A program made the position numbers and the translations under genes. The notes under the pieces were generated by a model that saw only the letters and a list, made by a program, of their open reading frames with translations, had not been told where the DNA came from and searched no databases. Source: Armillaria gallica (taxonomy: Eukaryota > Basidiomycota > Agaricomycetes > Agaricales > Physalacriaceae). Taken from it: a stretch of DNA of 64,000 nucleotides. The stretch lies in NCBI GenBank assembly GCA_037576215.1, contig JBANDB010000009.1:992001-1056000 (forward strand), written 5' to 3'. Shown here piece after piece: positions 47,422 through 59,894 of this stretch. Every line of letters starts with the position of its first letter. Positions within the stretch are counted from its first letter, which is position 1.

Positions 47422-47883
47422 ATATGTTTCCCTCATGCCGCTCAATTTTAACCTCACCATCTGAAGCTGAAGTACATACGTCCCTCGTAGAACAACATCC
47501 ACTAGTACGCACTCGCGCTGCATGTACATACTCATCATTGACCCGAGACACGGAGATACGTACACCGATGAACTTCGTTAATGACAGCCTGGCACAACCA
47601 GCGATGAATCTCCGAGTACCTCAGGCTCGTGCACAAGGTAGCACTGATCTTTATCAAGAACGACCTACACCGTTTATTATCTGGGCAGCGTTTGTATTTC
47701 GCACATCCAAATGTATTTAATGATTAGTATACGTCGAGGTACGTGACATGCCGCCGATCCAGACATCATCCCTGCTTGCGCTCCTGCACTTTAACTGTGT
47801 AATGGATTAAAATCCGGAACTTTTATCTATGAATAGGAATCAATGGACGGCCACCTTAGAAGGCGATTACAAGCACGCTTTGG

Positions 47884-47891
47884 TATATAAG
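47884..47891 (+). promoter_or_regulatory. TATA box of DUF6534 copy F
   Basis: TATATAAG, 51 bp from its first base to the ATG at 47935. Its flanks are nearly the same as those of copy E. Confidence 0.6.
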
Positions 47892-47934
47892 TGGCGTATC
47901 GTTCCCTCAAGGCCTACGCCTCAAATGTCGTCGC

Positions 47935-50019
47935 CTACCCCGATACTGATACCCTTCAACTTCGCTGACTTCAAGGTCGGACCAACGCTCGGAGCAATTT
48001 ACATCGGGGCCACCATCGCTGCAGTGTACGTGGACTTTCCTACTCTCCACTCGGATGCTCATTCCACGCTCTAGCTTCTATGGGATAACCATTTTGCAGA
48101 CCGCCGTGTACTACAAAGTCAATCCCAACGACCCACGGATCTTTCGTTACATGGTATAGAACCCTAATCTCTCGCATTGGACCCTTCTCATGAAAATACA
48201 GGTTGCCTTTCTATGGTACGCTGAAGATGTATATCAACCTTCGTATTGACGTGCTACAATCTCCAGGGTTCTCGATACGCTCCATGTTGCCCTGAGCACC
48301 CATGCGCTCTATTTTTACCTGGTCGAATCATTTGGAAATTATCTCAACCTGCTGAAAATCATCTGGTACGTGAATCATCGGCTTGGCGATCTATCGAGTT
48401 CTGACTTTGCTTGCAGGAGCTTTCCCGTAACTCTCTTTCCTCGCCTCGTTGATATGTATGCCTGACCCACCTTCTTCCTACTAGCTGCAGTTCGTGTTCA
48501 ATGTGCGCTTCGATTCTCACTTAACAGGCCTTGCCGCTTAACTGTTCGTAGATGCTAGTTGCTGTCTGTGTTCAGGCGTGCGTCTCCCTTGTGCTTGTTC
48601 TCTAATTATCAGGACGACTCAGCCCGCTGTACCGCAGATTATATGCTATCAGAATATGGAAACGTTCGTCTTCTTTCTTTGAAATATCCGTGTCTAATTC
48701 GTCTGCTCTCATAGTCGGTCGTCATTTTCATGTGGTGTTGCCATATTTCATTGTAGGTGTTTCTTCCTCTTTATGATACTACCACTTTTCGACATTGATA
48801 TTTGACGTGTAGTTTCTTGCTGTCGCAGCGATGTTCGGTGAGCCTTCCTTTGGCCTGAAGTAGGATGACGTGACGGCTTAATTTTCTCGCAGGCACTGGA
48901 CTCTGTAAGCAATGGTTTTCTGCGTAGGAACAGTGGTTTACTGACGCCATCACGGTTGTCAGATTCAATTTACGACTCGTAGGCGTCCTGGGAGCCATCA
49001 CTGTCCACTTTATTGATGCTGTTGTCAGATACACCCTGTCGAGTTTTGTGGGCATTTCTACCATCAGGGTATGTTGATTCGAACGAGCGCGATGACGAAG
49101 ATCTGATCCTTAGAAGACATCCATATATGCCGTCTTCTCCACGATGGTAGGAGCCGATTTCACCATTTCCGGTGCAATGTGCTATTACCTGCACAAGGGC
49201 AAGTCGATGACCAACTTGTCTAGGTGTGTCTGATCCTAAGGTTATCCCCGTGAAATTTGCTCAAGCTGAAGAGATAGTACTACGAGGACGATAGTAAGAT
49301 TAATGCGGGTCGTCGTAATATCTGGGCTATTGACGAGGTATGCATCTCATGTTTACAACGCCTTTCGAGCTGATTGCGAGTGTGCATAGCACGTGTTCTC
49401 TTCTGACTCTCGTGACGGTGAGTATTTTCGTCGATGGTATTGTTGCTGTCCCATCTTATATTTCCAACGGAACAGTACATTGTCTGGCCTGATACACTTA
49501 TTTTCATGGCCTTCGGTATCTTCATTCTACCAAAGAGTAGGTTTTTGAATACTTCTTCCGCTTCCTATGTATGACTATGTTGCTCATCAATAGTCTATAT
49601 AAATTCCTTACTTGCAATGTGAGTGCAGCGCCTACCATCCTCTTGTAAATAAAATTTCATAATCCTTCGCAGGCTCAACTCGCGCAGAAGTTCAATGTGG
49701 TCGGACGGAAGTACACCTCACATTGACCAAGGCTTGAAGATAATGCGATTTGCTCCTCATGGTGATGAAAGTGGGATAGTCGATTCAGGACAGATGGTGT
49801 GTACAATCCTCTCAGGGCGATTGGCTTACCTGAAAATTCTCTTGAGAATTTTACTATTCCCGGTCTCTCCGTGACCGGAGCAGAGGCGGTACGTACATTG
49901 ACCCGCGAGTCGCATTCCCTTGGCTGACCTGGAACTTCTCTCAGAATATCAGTATGCCTCTCCCCGTAACGGAAGGAAGCAGTTCGAACACTAGCATGGG
50001 TGATATGACATTCGCATAG
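47935..50019 (+). CDS. DUF6534-type seven-helix membrane protein, copy F
   Basis: Close paralog of copy E (42094-44185) with the same exon arrangement. It starts MSSPTPILIPFNFADFKVG and ends ...GDMTFA at 50019. Small differences: IFRYM for IFRYT, LQFVFN for LQLVFN, MLVAVCVQA-type residues, PK-I-YINSLLAM instead of PK-L, and AEA instead of AET in the penultimate exon. All splice sites compared are GT-AG and no frame break was seen, so it is probably functional. As with the other copies, it is a multi-pass membrane protein of unknown role. Confidence 0.8.
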
Positions 50020-50249
50020 TGATCATGATATGGGGTTCTTTCATGCCATTTAATTTTAGGTTCACTATCCCCTGTGATGACTGGTATGCATCTACATGTA
50101 TTTAAATAAAACTTCCTTCCTTCCTAGTCCTACACGGCAGTGGAAATGTCCCTATCTCGGTTTAACCCGTAACAATTTGTGGCTATTGATATTTGGGTAC
50201 GTACGGGACATTCTTTATAACATAACGAGGACAAAACTGATTGGCCCTA

Positions 50250-51280
50250 TCATGGACACTCGCTCTCATCGGCATCGGTGAGCCCGTTTTTAACAGTCCC
50301 ATACTTTCCCTAGAGAAGAAGAGTTAACAGCCATTTGAGTACGACAGTACAGTGTGGCACTAAGCTTATCCTTGCACAACGGGGCGCATCTCAGCCTGCT
50401 CTTCATATGTACTTCGAGGATAGGGCGACTCGACGTGGGAATCGTAGCAGTTCTGAAGCAGGAAGAAAAATGAGCTCCTCCACAGATTAGTGGTAGTCCA
50501 TCTTGCTTGTGTCCAAACTTTATGTGATGGCTGGTAATAAGAACGTGACGGTTCGATTCCGCGTGGCGGTGTTTCTGAGAATCCGCGTTTTTGGTTCTTT
50601 GAGTCTTCGTGCAGTGGTTTCGTGTTCCTTTGTCCGACGAATTGGGATGGTGCCAAGGCCCAACACTGAATAGTGCTGAGTGAATGTTGTAAGGTGTAGT
50701 CGGATGTCGACAGTAATGTGAACGGACATCCAAAACATCGACCAGGTAACAACATTGGCAGCAGGCATTGCTTGTACATTCGAGTATTAAGAGGGACACC
50801 TAATCATAAAAAGAGCAAACTGAGGGGCGAATGGAACCAACCGTGCTCGTCCTGCTGGACCTGAGGCACGTTAGTAAAAGATACAAATAAGTCGCTCCAT
50901 CAACACACCATTTATTGGAACATTGTTCCGGTACCAATACCACTTATCGGGATAGATTACGTAGAAGGTTGTATGATGGAGGCGAATGAGAGCGGGCCCA
51001 GAGTTTATCACCGTCTGATTCAGGGCTGCTGCTATCTGGTAGGGGCTGCAGCCATTCGGAGTCGTGCATAAATCGTACGAGCTGCAAATGTATGGAGCTG
51101 TGGCTATACACATCTTAGAGGGATCACGGACCAGCGCAGCTCCTACAGTGATATCGAAGATAGTCAGAGAATCTGATAGGACCTGCAAACAGGAACAAAC
51201 AGGAAGAAGATAATGGATCGAGCGTGACTGACCATAACTCCAAAGACCCCAACCGCAAGCGTTCCCGGTGCCGCGATGTT
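50250..51280 (-). pseudogene. Decayed coiled-coil-family gene in unit 2
   Basis: Counterpart of 44360-45500. The last exon reads GKYGTVKNGLTDADESECP (stop at 50250-50252). An exon reads NCYDSHVES…YEEQAEM, and upstream VGPWHHPNSSDKG…HCTKT. The open stretch SSYDLCTTPNGCSPYQIAAA…YWYRNNVP matches unit 1. An upstream exon reads TLAVGVFGVM, a GT-AG intron, then VLSDSLTIFDITVGAALVRD, which may be a new N-terminal hydrophobic segment. The conserved stretches without a full frame point to decay. Confidence 0.5.
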
Positions 51281-51387
51281 ATGTAGAGAACAAGTCAGAG
51301 TCAGGGAAACGTGAGGGAGGCAGCCCGTTGATATAGACAAAGTTATCATGGCAGCCGAGAAAAGGAGCTTGACAAGGGATCCTGCTA

Positions 51388-51918
51388 CTGTACTATTTCG
51401 ACCTTAAGTTCACATAACGTGTCACAGAGGCCTGTGAAACGAAGATATGCATACCTCATAGCATGTCACAGCTTATAGTGAAGAGTCGAAAGAAAATTCT
51501 AAATTAATGCCATTTTTGAGCAAGGAATAACAAAATACACATGTCCTGAGTGTCTATGTGCGTTCCCAGATGTTTCCGTCATACCAGCGATTCGGTTTTA
51601 TGATGCGGCCTCGACGACTCGACTCTGGCAGCTCAAAGACGGATTCCGCGTTACCTGCAAGAGTCAAGTCTTCATCCACCCGAACAATCCAGCAAACCGC
51701 AACATCATCGCTGGATGGTAAAAAGCTGCAATCATGAAGGATTGAACTCACACCCTAAGTGTTCAGTCACAGAAGATAACCACAAGGCCACAACAGTAAT
51801 GAAGATAGTACAATATGAAGATGAACATACCCTGTCACAGCCATCCGTGAACATCTGCTTAGCTGAAGATGTTGCATAACATGTCACAAGCCATGAACGT
51901 AAGGTCGAAATAGTACAG
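51388..51918. mobile_element. MITE with terminal inverted repeats and TA target duplication (531 bp)
   Basis: The left end CTGTACTATTTCGACCTTA is repeated inverted at the right end (…AAGGTCGAAATAGTACAG), and TA flanks both sides. Unit 1 of the duplication lacks this DNA at the corresponding place (between about 45597 and 45640), so it is an insertion. TA duplications and short ends place it with Tc1/mariner-like (Stowaway-type) elements. The inside contains repeated CATAACATGTCACA-like subterminal motifs and no transposase. Confidence 0.8.
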
Positions 51919-51921
51919 TAG

Positions 51922-53140
51922 TAGCATCCCACAACCTCCTTTTACGCTTGCTATTAGGTCGGTATTACTCAGGAGAAACGAAAAAAGGTCATTACATTGC
52001 GATAGGTGGTATAGGCGGAACCATCAGAGAAATCCGCGCCTCCAGTATTTCCTTGCACTAGATACTGACCGAAAATTGCTGCGTCGCCTTAGGAAGAGTA
52101 GCCGAGTCCGATGACCGTCTATCGTTACCAACAGGGATGGTGAAAATGGCACGTCCATGCACTCTTCTCGCAGCGCAAAGCCTTGAAGATCTCTTCGGAT
52201 TAGTAGATGCATATCGTATTGTAGTCCCACTCTAACCCGAGAATAAGAATGACGGTAAAGCACGAAGAAAACAAAATAGAAAACTGGATCAAAAAAAGTC
52301 ACGTCAGATCCTTACATTACGAGCACAGCATTGAGTGAGGACTTACTTCCTTCGAATGACATCGGAAAATCCCCGCGAACAAGGTTTTCCTGGGACGGCG
52401 GTGGTGGTGGTAAAGCACAGGCCGACGCGACCCCGGGTAACAATTTCTCTTGTCACCTTGCTTATAAATCTGCCTCTTTCCAGCTTTCGCTGATGATTTC
52501 ACCAGCAATTCTGGAACCTCGACGACCGTATAGCGGGACCGCGGGACGTCTCTATATAAAAAAGACGTTTAAGGCATCCTTTCTCTGATTCCCGGCTACT
52601 TAATCCGCTCCCCAGCGTGTTCACCCTCGCCTTGACCACCAGACCCTCTGACGCCTTGCTCGGATAGAACTATGCCCATAGGTTTTCTGTTCACGTATGC
52701 CCGTGTTGTTCCCTACAAGGTGCCGGGAAAGTGCTTGCGTCTGTGTCCAATGGAGACTTTGGATTTATGGTGAGTCCCGCTCGGTTCTTTGTCTTCCTGT
52801 CTCTGAGTATCAGCAGGCTCCGGGCACTGCTTTGTACGCAGACTTGACGGCATATGTTCCGATTCTTGTTTGGAGAACGCTGTTCTTTGATGGCAGAGGT
52901 GATATCGCTGATTTCACCGTTTGAGTTGAGGAGGAGGGCGGCTATCTGAGCGTACAAAATGATTACGTGAACTTGACTTTGATCATTGCTTAGTTACAAA
53001 TACTGTGCAAAACACGAACTAATTGTGAGTTCTTCCTGATTAATATCAGACTAGCTTGTGAATGCTTCATCTTACGTGGCCAAAGGTCAATTTAGCTCAT
53101 AGCCGGCTCTCCAAGTGATCATCAATCAAACGGTCAGCAT
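51922..53140. other. Unassigned DNA at the end of unit 2
   Basis: Shared in part with 45640-47127. It includes the string VLASVSNGDFGFMVSPARFF on the plus strand, counterpart of 46709-46770. No complete gene. Confidence 0.4.
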
Positions 53141-53442
53141 TGCTTGTGTCGTGTATAGCACAACACCCTCAGCCGAGGTTCGCGACGAATTGCTTGGAAT
53201 GTATCCCTATGATATTGTTCAAGTACGGCACACGACATTACCTTCTTCATATGTTTGTCACATCCACCAAGGCTTCGGAAAATGTTGCCTTTCCGACAAC
53301 CATTTGTCTCACGTCGTTGATGTGTGAAGTGATGGTGCGACCCACGGTGATGTCGGTCCAACTTGACACAGGATTCTGACTATGGCCTTTTCCCCTTTAT
53401 ATAGCGACGGTTCCCCAGACATCTCTCAGAGTACGCGACACA

Positions 53443-54750
53443 ATGTTTAATCATGAAAGTAAGCAACCTCTCCTCCATATTAATTATGTCTAACGTGTCT
53501 TTCGGCAGCCCGCGTACCCGAAGAGACCGCGAGCTTTTACGGATACACACCCGACAGAGCGGTTTGTATTATATTCCTATCCCTGTTCTCAGTGTCAACG
53601 AGTAAGCGACCTTTTCCTTCCAAGGTTCGGTGTTTTGTGTGCTGAGATGTGACGGTATCAGTCGTTCATGTAGCTCAAGCAATCGCGTACCGAACATGGT
53701 GGTGGCTCGGTACTGCAGTTCTTTGTGGTGTCCTCGAGATCGTAGGGTGGAGTGCGCGTCTTTGGTCGAGTTTCAATCCTGGATTGAAGGATCCGTTTGC
53801 AATGCAGTGAGCTGACCGTCCTTTCCGGGTCTTATGTCCTCACTGATTGTATGCCACTAGACTGACGTGCACGATATTGGCGCCCACACCGCTATTGGCC
53901 GCAAATTTCGTGATCCTGGAGAAGTTGATCCAGCAACTAGGGACGGGGTATAGTCGGTTGAGCCCAAGAGCTTGTACATGAGTCATTTATTTTCTTTCAT
54001 ACATGTTTCACTCATCGTTGGCAGATATGATCCTGTTTAGCACATGTGATGTTCTTTCGCTGGTAGTGCAGGCGTTTGGAGGAGGTTTGGCTTCAAGTGC
54101 GGTGTCGAATGGTACTGATCCGGAGAAGGTACCAACTGCTGCTGGGTTGTTCGTAACTTGGCGTCTCATGTTTATTTTCAGGGTGGTCACATAATGCTAA
54201 TCGGTGTCGCATTTCAGCTAGGTGCGTCTGGCTCTCCTTATGGGACAAGAGAGGCATTTTAAAGCTTAATCCTAGCGGTGATAACCTTGTATTCGATCTT
54301 GGGCATCGAGTTCTTTGCAAGATACCTTATTGATACACCCATTCGAAAAGGATGGGACCAGAAGCGGGGCGACCTGACCCCGAACTTGAAATTGATGATC
54401 GCAGCACTCGTATTCAGCACCACCTGTCTGTTCATTCGGTATGTTCTAATCGCGCCTTGTAGTATCTTGAGATCACTGAGTTGGTTTGTAGGGCGGAATA
54501 CCGAGTGATAGAGCTCGAGGATGGCTGGGGCGGGAAAATCATCACGACGGAGGTGTATTTTAGTACGTGTTCCGATGTTGTGGTTCCATTTGCGGCTCTG
54601 ATAGACGCAATAGACGTCCTTGATGGTGCCATGATAACACTGGCGATATACGTCGTTAATATCTTTCATCCTGGGAGAATCTTCCGCCGTATGACTCGGA
54701 GGGAGCGCCGGCCCGGGGTTGTCGGTCCGTCATATATAACGATGAGCTAG
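53443..54750 (+). CDS. RTA1-family seven-helix membrane protein (293 aa)
   Basis: Nine phase-checked exons: 53443-53458, 53509-53601, 53662-53806, 53861-53973, 54025-54128, 54182-54221, 54276-54438, 54492-54562, 54614-54750. The signature start FYGYTPDRAVCIIFLSLFSV is followed by WWWLGTAVLCGVLEIVGWSAR, LTCTILAPTPLLAANFVILE, MILFSTCDVLSLVVQAFGGG, GGHIMLIGVAFQL, VITLYSILGIEFFARYL, CLFIRAEYRVIELEDGWGG and a last helix followed by FHPGRIF. This order is that of RTA1/RTM1-type proteins (lipid-translocating exporter family, fungi only), linked to resistance to toxic lipids or lipophilic drugs in yeasts. It sits just right of the duplicated block and has no close paralog here. The first exon is only 16 nt. 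No defects were seen. Confidence 0.92.
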
Positions 54751-55646
54751 TAGACTCACGGACATGTGTATCGGTGGCATCTATTTATCTAAATAATTTA
54801 CGTATAGAAAAGTCAGCAATAACACCTGCAGAAGGCAGCCGTCAATATTCCTAGGTTGCGAAGTGCTGCTCCAGTATCCCATTGGCGGAACGCGGTTGTG
54901 GCGTGGTAAAATTTCCCGTTTTGGATTTAACCCCAGTGGCTCTTCAACTTGCAGGGCTTGCCACTGCCCACGACAACCACCCAATCCAATACTCATTGCT
55001 ACGTATCGCCGTCAGTACCCATATTCCTTCCTTCGCTGCAAATTGGATAACACGAAGAGAAGAGAAGAGACTTTGGGTATACCTGGATTGGAACGTTTTT
55101 CCGATTTGATCCTATAGCTCCCAATTCTATGCAAATCCGGACCATATTGCCACTGATGAACACCGTCGAAGGTGTCCGAGTCTCGCACATCGCTGACGGC
55201 CCTGTAGCGTGCCACTCATAACTAGAACTGTCCTCAAGCGAACGCTAGAGCAAAGTTCGTGCGTTGTTTTGCCTATAATTTTCTGTCGTGTTGCTCAGCA
55301 TGTACTGTTATTAGACATGTGCAGATCGACTGCAGGGCCTTTGATTTCAAAAATATCCTCGTACCGCAATCGATGAGGCCGTAGAAATCATTTGGACGTT
55401 TTCGAACCAGTGTGACGGTCGTCGCTGGGGCCGCCGGTTTGCTGAACGATAGTCGTAGCCACTGTGGACCACGTTTAGAACACTCGGCCAGTATTGATAG
55501 GACAAAGGTCTGTCTTTGTTACTGTGCCTCTCCCTTTGTCCCGCTAACTCTTTGTTTTGCAAAGTACAACACGTTATCAAATTTCTAGAAAGAGATAGTT
55601 ATAAAGAGAGTCTGCCCTGTTGCCTTTCACCTATCATCTCTCCTCC
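54751..55646. other. Intergenic region
   Basis: About 0.9 kb with only scattered short frames on both strands. The right end is the promoter of the SET gene. No gene was recognised. Confidence 0.5.
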
Positions 55647-57144
55647 ATGAAGCAAGACTCCTTGACTACTGCAGCAACCACACGGGAGCTCGAACCGACT
55701 CAGGATTCCAGTTCTGAACACTCACTGCCAACTCCACTTGAAGAAGCGCATGCCCGCACCGTGGAGCTTAGCCGCGGCGTTGCTGAACACACTGGTATGT
55801 TCCTATACTTACGCTAGTCGGCGTCTAACAAACTTATATTTTTAGGAAAACCGAAAGGCTACCAAGGAATGAACTATCACACTGCTCCAAGGCAGACAAT
55901 GGAGAATCAGACTATCCACCCGGACGACCAAACAATCATCACGTCGCAGCCTATGCCGGGCGAAAGCAACACCCTTGCCACTTTTCCTGATGGCTGGGCG
56001 GAGTGCATGCTCACAGGCTACGTGAAGAAGCAGATCCTGGCTACGCCTGGGTTTCCCCGTCCGATCGAGCGTACGAAGGAACCGATGTTCCGTATCTCTC
56101 AGACGCCAAATCGAGGCCTAGGAATGTTCGCCGCAAGAGGAATAAAGACGGGAGATCTCATACTGGATGAAAGACCGATGATGGTGGCGCCCGTGCTATC
56201 AGATCCTCGCACCATAGCTTTCCCTGAGAACTTCACCGAGGACCAAGTCCTTCAAGCTGCGATATACGAGTACGAGAAGACACTGGGATTTTGTTTCCGC
56301 CGTATGCCAAAGGAAAACCAACAGGCGTTCATGGGGCTCACTAATTGCCATCAGCGCGATGGAAGCGGGACGCTATTCGGCATCATCAGAACGAATGGGT
56401 ATGAGGTTGAGGGGTTAAAGGACAAAAGTACGGGCTTTCCTTTTTCGTGGTCACAGGCGACTAATTCGGCTTATAGACGCACAAGAGCCTTTTGGTATCT
56501 ACACTGCTGTTTGGGACAAGCTTTCGCGCTTGAATCATAGGTGAGCCCTCTGCATTAACGACCCCAGACACCGATCCTTACTTCTTCGTCCTAGTTGCTC
56601 TCCCAACGTCTGCCGCAAATGGAACACAGCCTCTTTCTCTATGCAAATCCGCGCGGCGCGCGATATCGAGGAAGGCGAAGAACTCACGACAGCATACTGT
56701 GCCATCCTCAATCCCGCTGCAAAGCGTCAAACTGATCTTGCAGCATACGATTTCAGATGTACATGCGCGGCGTGTTCTGACCCTTCGATATCCGATGTGA
56801 AACGAGAGGGCTTCAGTCGTCGGCTGGTGCTCGTCTCGCCACTTGTAGGCAAGGGGAAGGCAAAGGGAGATTGGCTCGACCCCGCATTGAAGATGCTCGC
56901 AGAAATGGAAGAGGAGGGGGTACAAGCAAGTTTGTATTACAAGGCGACGCTGTATCAACTGGTCATAGCTTGCGTCTATATGGCAGACAAGGACAAGGCG
57001 CTCATGTATGGACGCAAGTTGGCGGCGATTTCGAGAGCACGGGGAGAGAGTATGGATGCTACTTTCATAAGTGGTAAAAAGCTGAAGAGACTGCCGCAGT
57101 GGGGGCTGTACAGAAGACAGGCTGGACTTCAGGTCCATCGGTGA
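55647..57144 (+). CDS. SET-domain protein, SMYD-like (447 aa)
   Basis: Four phase-checked exons: 55647-55794, 55846-56427, 56477-56540, 56595-57144. The SET domain runs from about residue 135 to 315: PNRGLGMFAARGIKTGDLILDERP at the start, the catalytic-core NHSCSPN split by the third intron, and the EEGEELTTAYC box with the active-site Tyr. A post-SET-like Cys cluster follows (FRCTCAACSDP). A helical C-terminal region of TPR-like character follows (ASLYYKATLYQLVIACVYMADKDKALMYGRKL). Such proteins methylate lysines of histone or non-histone targets, and many fungal paralogs have no known substrate. An N-terminal extension of about 100 residues is polar and low in conservation. No MYND zinc finger is visible. 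Confidence 0.88.
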
Positions 57145-58100
57145 TATCGATTCCTCGATATCTCATCACGTCATTTCTCGTTGTCAGCTGCATATCTCAT
57201 GCCACTTTGTCTATCCTAACTATCGTGTTAATCAAACCAGAACCCCCATGCTACCCGAGCTTTGATATGCTCCAACCCTTTCAGTTTCAGTTATGCTCTG
57301 CCGAAAGGGGCGCGATACATTTCTTCTGCCTCCTGCGGACTCAAGATACATTTGGCTGGACCGTAGTCAAGACTGGTATAATTCTAGCTGAAACCCGAGA
57401 TTCATCTATACTACTCTCGTTCCTTCAATATATCCCAGTCCATTCATCATTTATCCCGCAAAGAGTCGCTTCTCAATGGTCTACTGATGAGCGTCTATCT
57501 ACCCGGCAACAGCGGGCTTCCCGGCTTCGGAGGCAGCAGCCATTTGCAAGTCATCAGCTGCTGGTTTCCTCGGTCACTGGTTTGGGCCGTGTGACTGTTG
57601 TTCGCATAGCTATCACGATCGGGAACGCCAATTTTCATTAACGGATCAAATCTACTCATTTGTTGGACAAACATTGACTTAAGCTCGACTCTTTTTCGAC
57701 AACCCCGCCCTTGGAGAAGTTTATGCACCTCACGCTAATTCAGAATAGGATCTTACCCTCTTCACTATATTTGCATCTCCCTCCTTCTCAATTGCCGCAG
57801 CTACCCTCACTTGGATCCGGCATTTGGTAACTTGAAGGCCTGCCGGTTCAAGTTGGTCTTGTCTGTGGGCGTTTCGTCCCGAACCCGCTTTGGGGCAACC
57901 GCCCGCTTTGTACGTTGTCGAAACGTCGATATCGTCCCGATTCCATTTTTGCATGCATCCTAGTCCGTTGCGAGCCTCTGTTTTGGTCTATACCATCTCG
58001 TAATTTCCGCGTCTCTCGAGGCTCCTAACGCATAAAAAGAAGAGCTAGTTCAATGTTGTATCATCGTTCAAGCCACTACCGCAATACTCAGTATATAGTA
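57145..58100. other. Intergenic region, partly duplicated in the palindrome centre
   Basis: 57318-57600 is similar to 61400-61700 (CTGCGGACTC, TTGGCTGGACC, CTAGCTGA…ACCCGAG, CAACAGCGGG…). No gene was recognised. A TATA-like CATAAAAAG at 58031 precedes the next gene. Confidence 0.55.
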
Positions 58101-58559
58101 ATGTTTTCTTCTCTCCGACAAGCCATTATCGCTGTTGCGACTTTGTCTATTTACACGGCTAATGCTTTCACTGGTGACGGTATATGTTCTTTCCTTTACA
58201 GCTAGTATGACGATATTGACCAAACCTTAACAGCCACCTGGTATACCCCCAACGGTGGCTTAGGGGCCTGCGGGACTTCTTTGCAGAATTCCGACTACAT
58301 AGTAGCGCTCTCCACTGCTCAGTATGCCGGAGGCGCAAACTGTGGAAGAGTCATCAGAGTATCCTGTAGGTTTTCTGTCTCAAACTTCGTCATTGATTGA
58401 TTGAGTGCTCTTTTAGACGAAGGCAGGTCCGTGGTTGTCACCGTTCGCGATCTCTGCCCTGGATGCCTCTCCGGCGGGATTGATCTCTCTCCGTCCGCAT
58501 TCCAACAGCTTGCCAGCCTTGATGTTGGGCGCATGCAGGTGACCTGGGAATACGAGTAG
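58101..58559 (+). CDS. Expansin-like (loosenin/RlpA-type DPBB) secreted protein, copy J (117 aa)
   Basis: Three phase-checked exons: 58101-58179, 58234-58365, 58417-58559. A signal peptide is followed by a single double-psi beta-barrel domain (MFSSLRQAIIAVATLSIYTA, cleavage near ANA-F). Domain landmarks are ATWYTPNGGLGACG, NSDYIVALSTAQY, VVVTVRDLCPGC with the conserved Asp, GGIDLSPSAF and the final strand VTWEYE. Small basidiomycete members of this group (loosenins) weaken plant cell walls without clear hydrolysis. It differs from the two palindrome copies at many positions, so it separated from them earlier. Confidence 0.88.
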
Positions 58560-59149
58560 ACGGTGGTCTTCAAAGGGAACCCTAATTCTTCTGGTCTTCC
58601 GGTTCGATTCCCATGATAGTCCTTACAGTTCCAAGTCTTTTATTCAATTTCCACGTCGTTAGTTTTGAAATGAAGTCGGTGAACATGTACCTTGCTCATT
58701 GCAAGAGACGGGTTCAGCTCTTTTTGAAGAACTTGATAAGAAACGTTCCAGAAGTACTGACTTGGAATAATATAGGACAAATTGGCATCGCTTGCTTGTC
58801 TACGTTGTACATTGCAATGTCCTCTGCCCAATGACTTGACGCACTGTGCCTGCTAGCAGTGTAGATAGCCTATAGTTTCAAGGCATAGAAGCTTTGGAAT
58901 CATAGCTGGCCGAGATTGCAAGATTTTATATCAGAGGAACGTTGCCCCAATCCGGTTCCCTACTCGGTAAGTTCTTGGATTGTTACGTGGGTTCAAGGCG
59001 CGCGACACGTGTAGTTTGCGCGTCACGGTGACGATATAATGTGTTACATGGTACGTGCACCTTCCTTATCTTGTACATAGCTTGTTTTTCTTCTTCTCCA
59101 CGACGCTTGCCTTAAAGTTGTTGTCATCTACCGCTACACGAAGGCTCAT
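58560..59149. other. Intergenic region left of the palindrome
   Basis: No gene was recognised. Confidence 0.5.
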
Positions 59150-59894
59150 TCTAGTGAACATTGTGAGGAAGATGCAACATATAACCCAATGAAATCGTGT
59201 TACTTGTTGGACTAAATTTCCAAGGCAAAGACGAACATAAACCTTGTTTTGTCATGAGTGTTAATGTGAGAGGTTGAAACGAATTTGAAATCACTGCTCT
59301 CGCCTGTTGTCCGGCCCGGTTTGCCGGACGACTCATCGTCCAAATGATCGTCATTCAGAAGGAATTTGATCTTGGGTAAGGATATCTGCCTCGCCGATAG
59401 GAGGTATGCGGGATACAATTCTCGAGCTTCAAACAGAACTCGAATATCATTCTGATGTCTATATGCCCGACAAAAAGGCTGTAGCCTTGTTAATATTTAG
59501 CGAAGCATCATGTAGCCCCTAGAATAAGTACTCTCTTGAGCCGTCGCTGAAATTTCTTCGTACCCCTCCTGTTAAAAAGATGAGATAGAAAAGCATAAGA
59601 GAGACAAGACATCTTTCGAGCGCAGTCAATAAGAAAGAAGCAGTGCGTAACCATGTTGCGGCAGCATGTCCGTCTAGCACAGCAGTATTAAGTATCCTCC
59701 CATCGTTTCTTAAGAGAATATTAGTAATTTAAAGTCAAAAGTGTTCATTAAATCACGGGCCAGAAAGATGCACATTCTCAAAAATATCTTTGCTTAAGAG
59801 ACAATTTGGTAACAAAGGCTACAGTGTATTACAACGGTGAAAGGAAGTTCTACGGTGAACTAGAACTCCCACTGAACTGTACAGAACACTCTAC

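Larger units (their letters stand above)
47128..53140. repeat. Unit 2 of the tandem segmental duplication (about 6.0 kb)
   Basis: Aligns with 41283-47127 in the same orientation. It is longer mainly because of the MITE at 51388-51918. The right border is GATCATCAATCAAACGGTCAG, after which unique sequence leads to the RTA1 gene. Confidence 0.85.
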
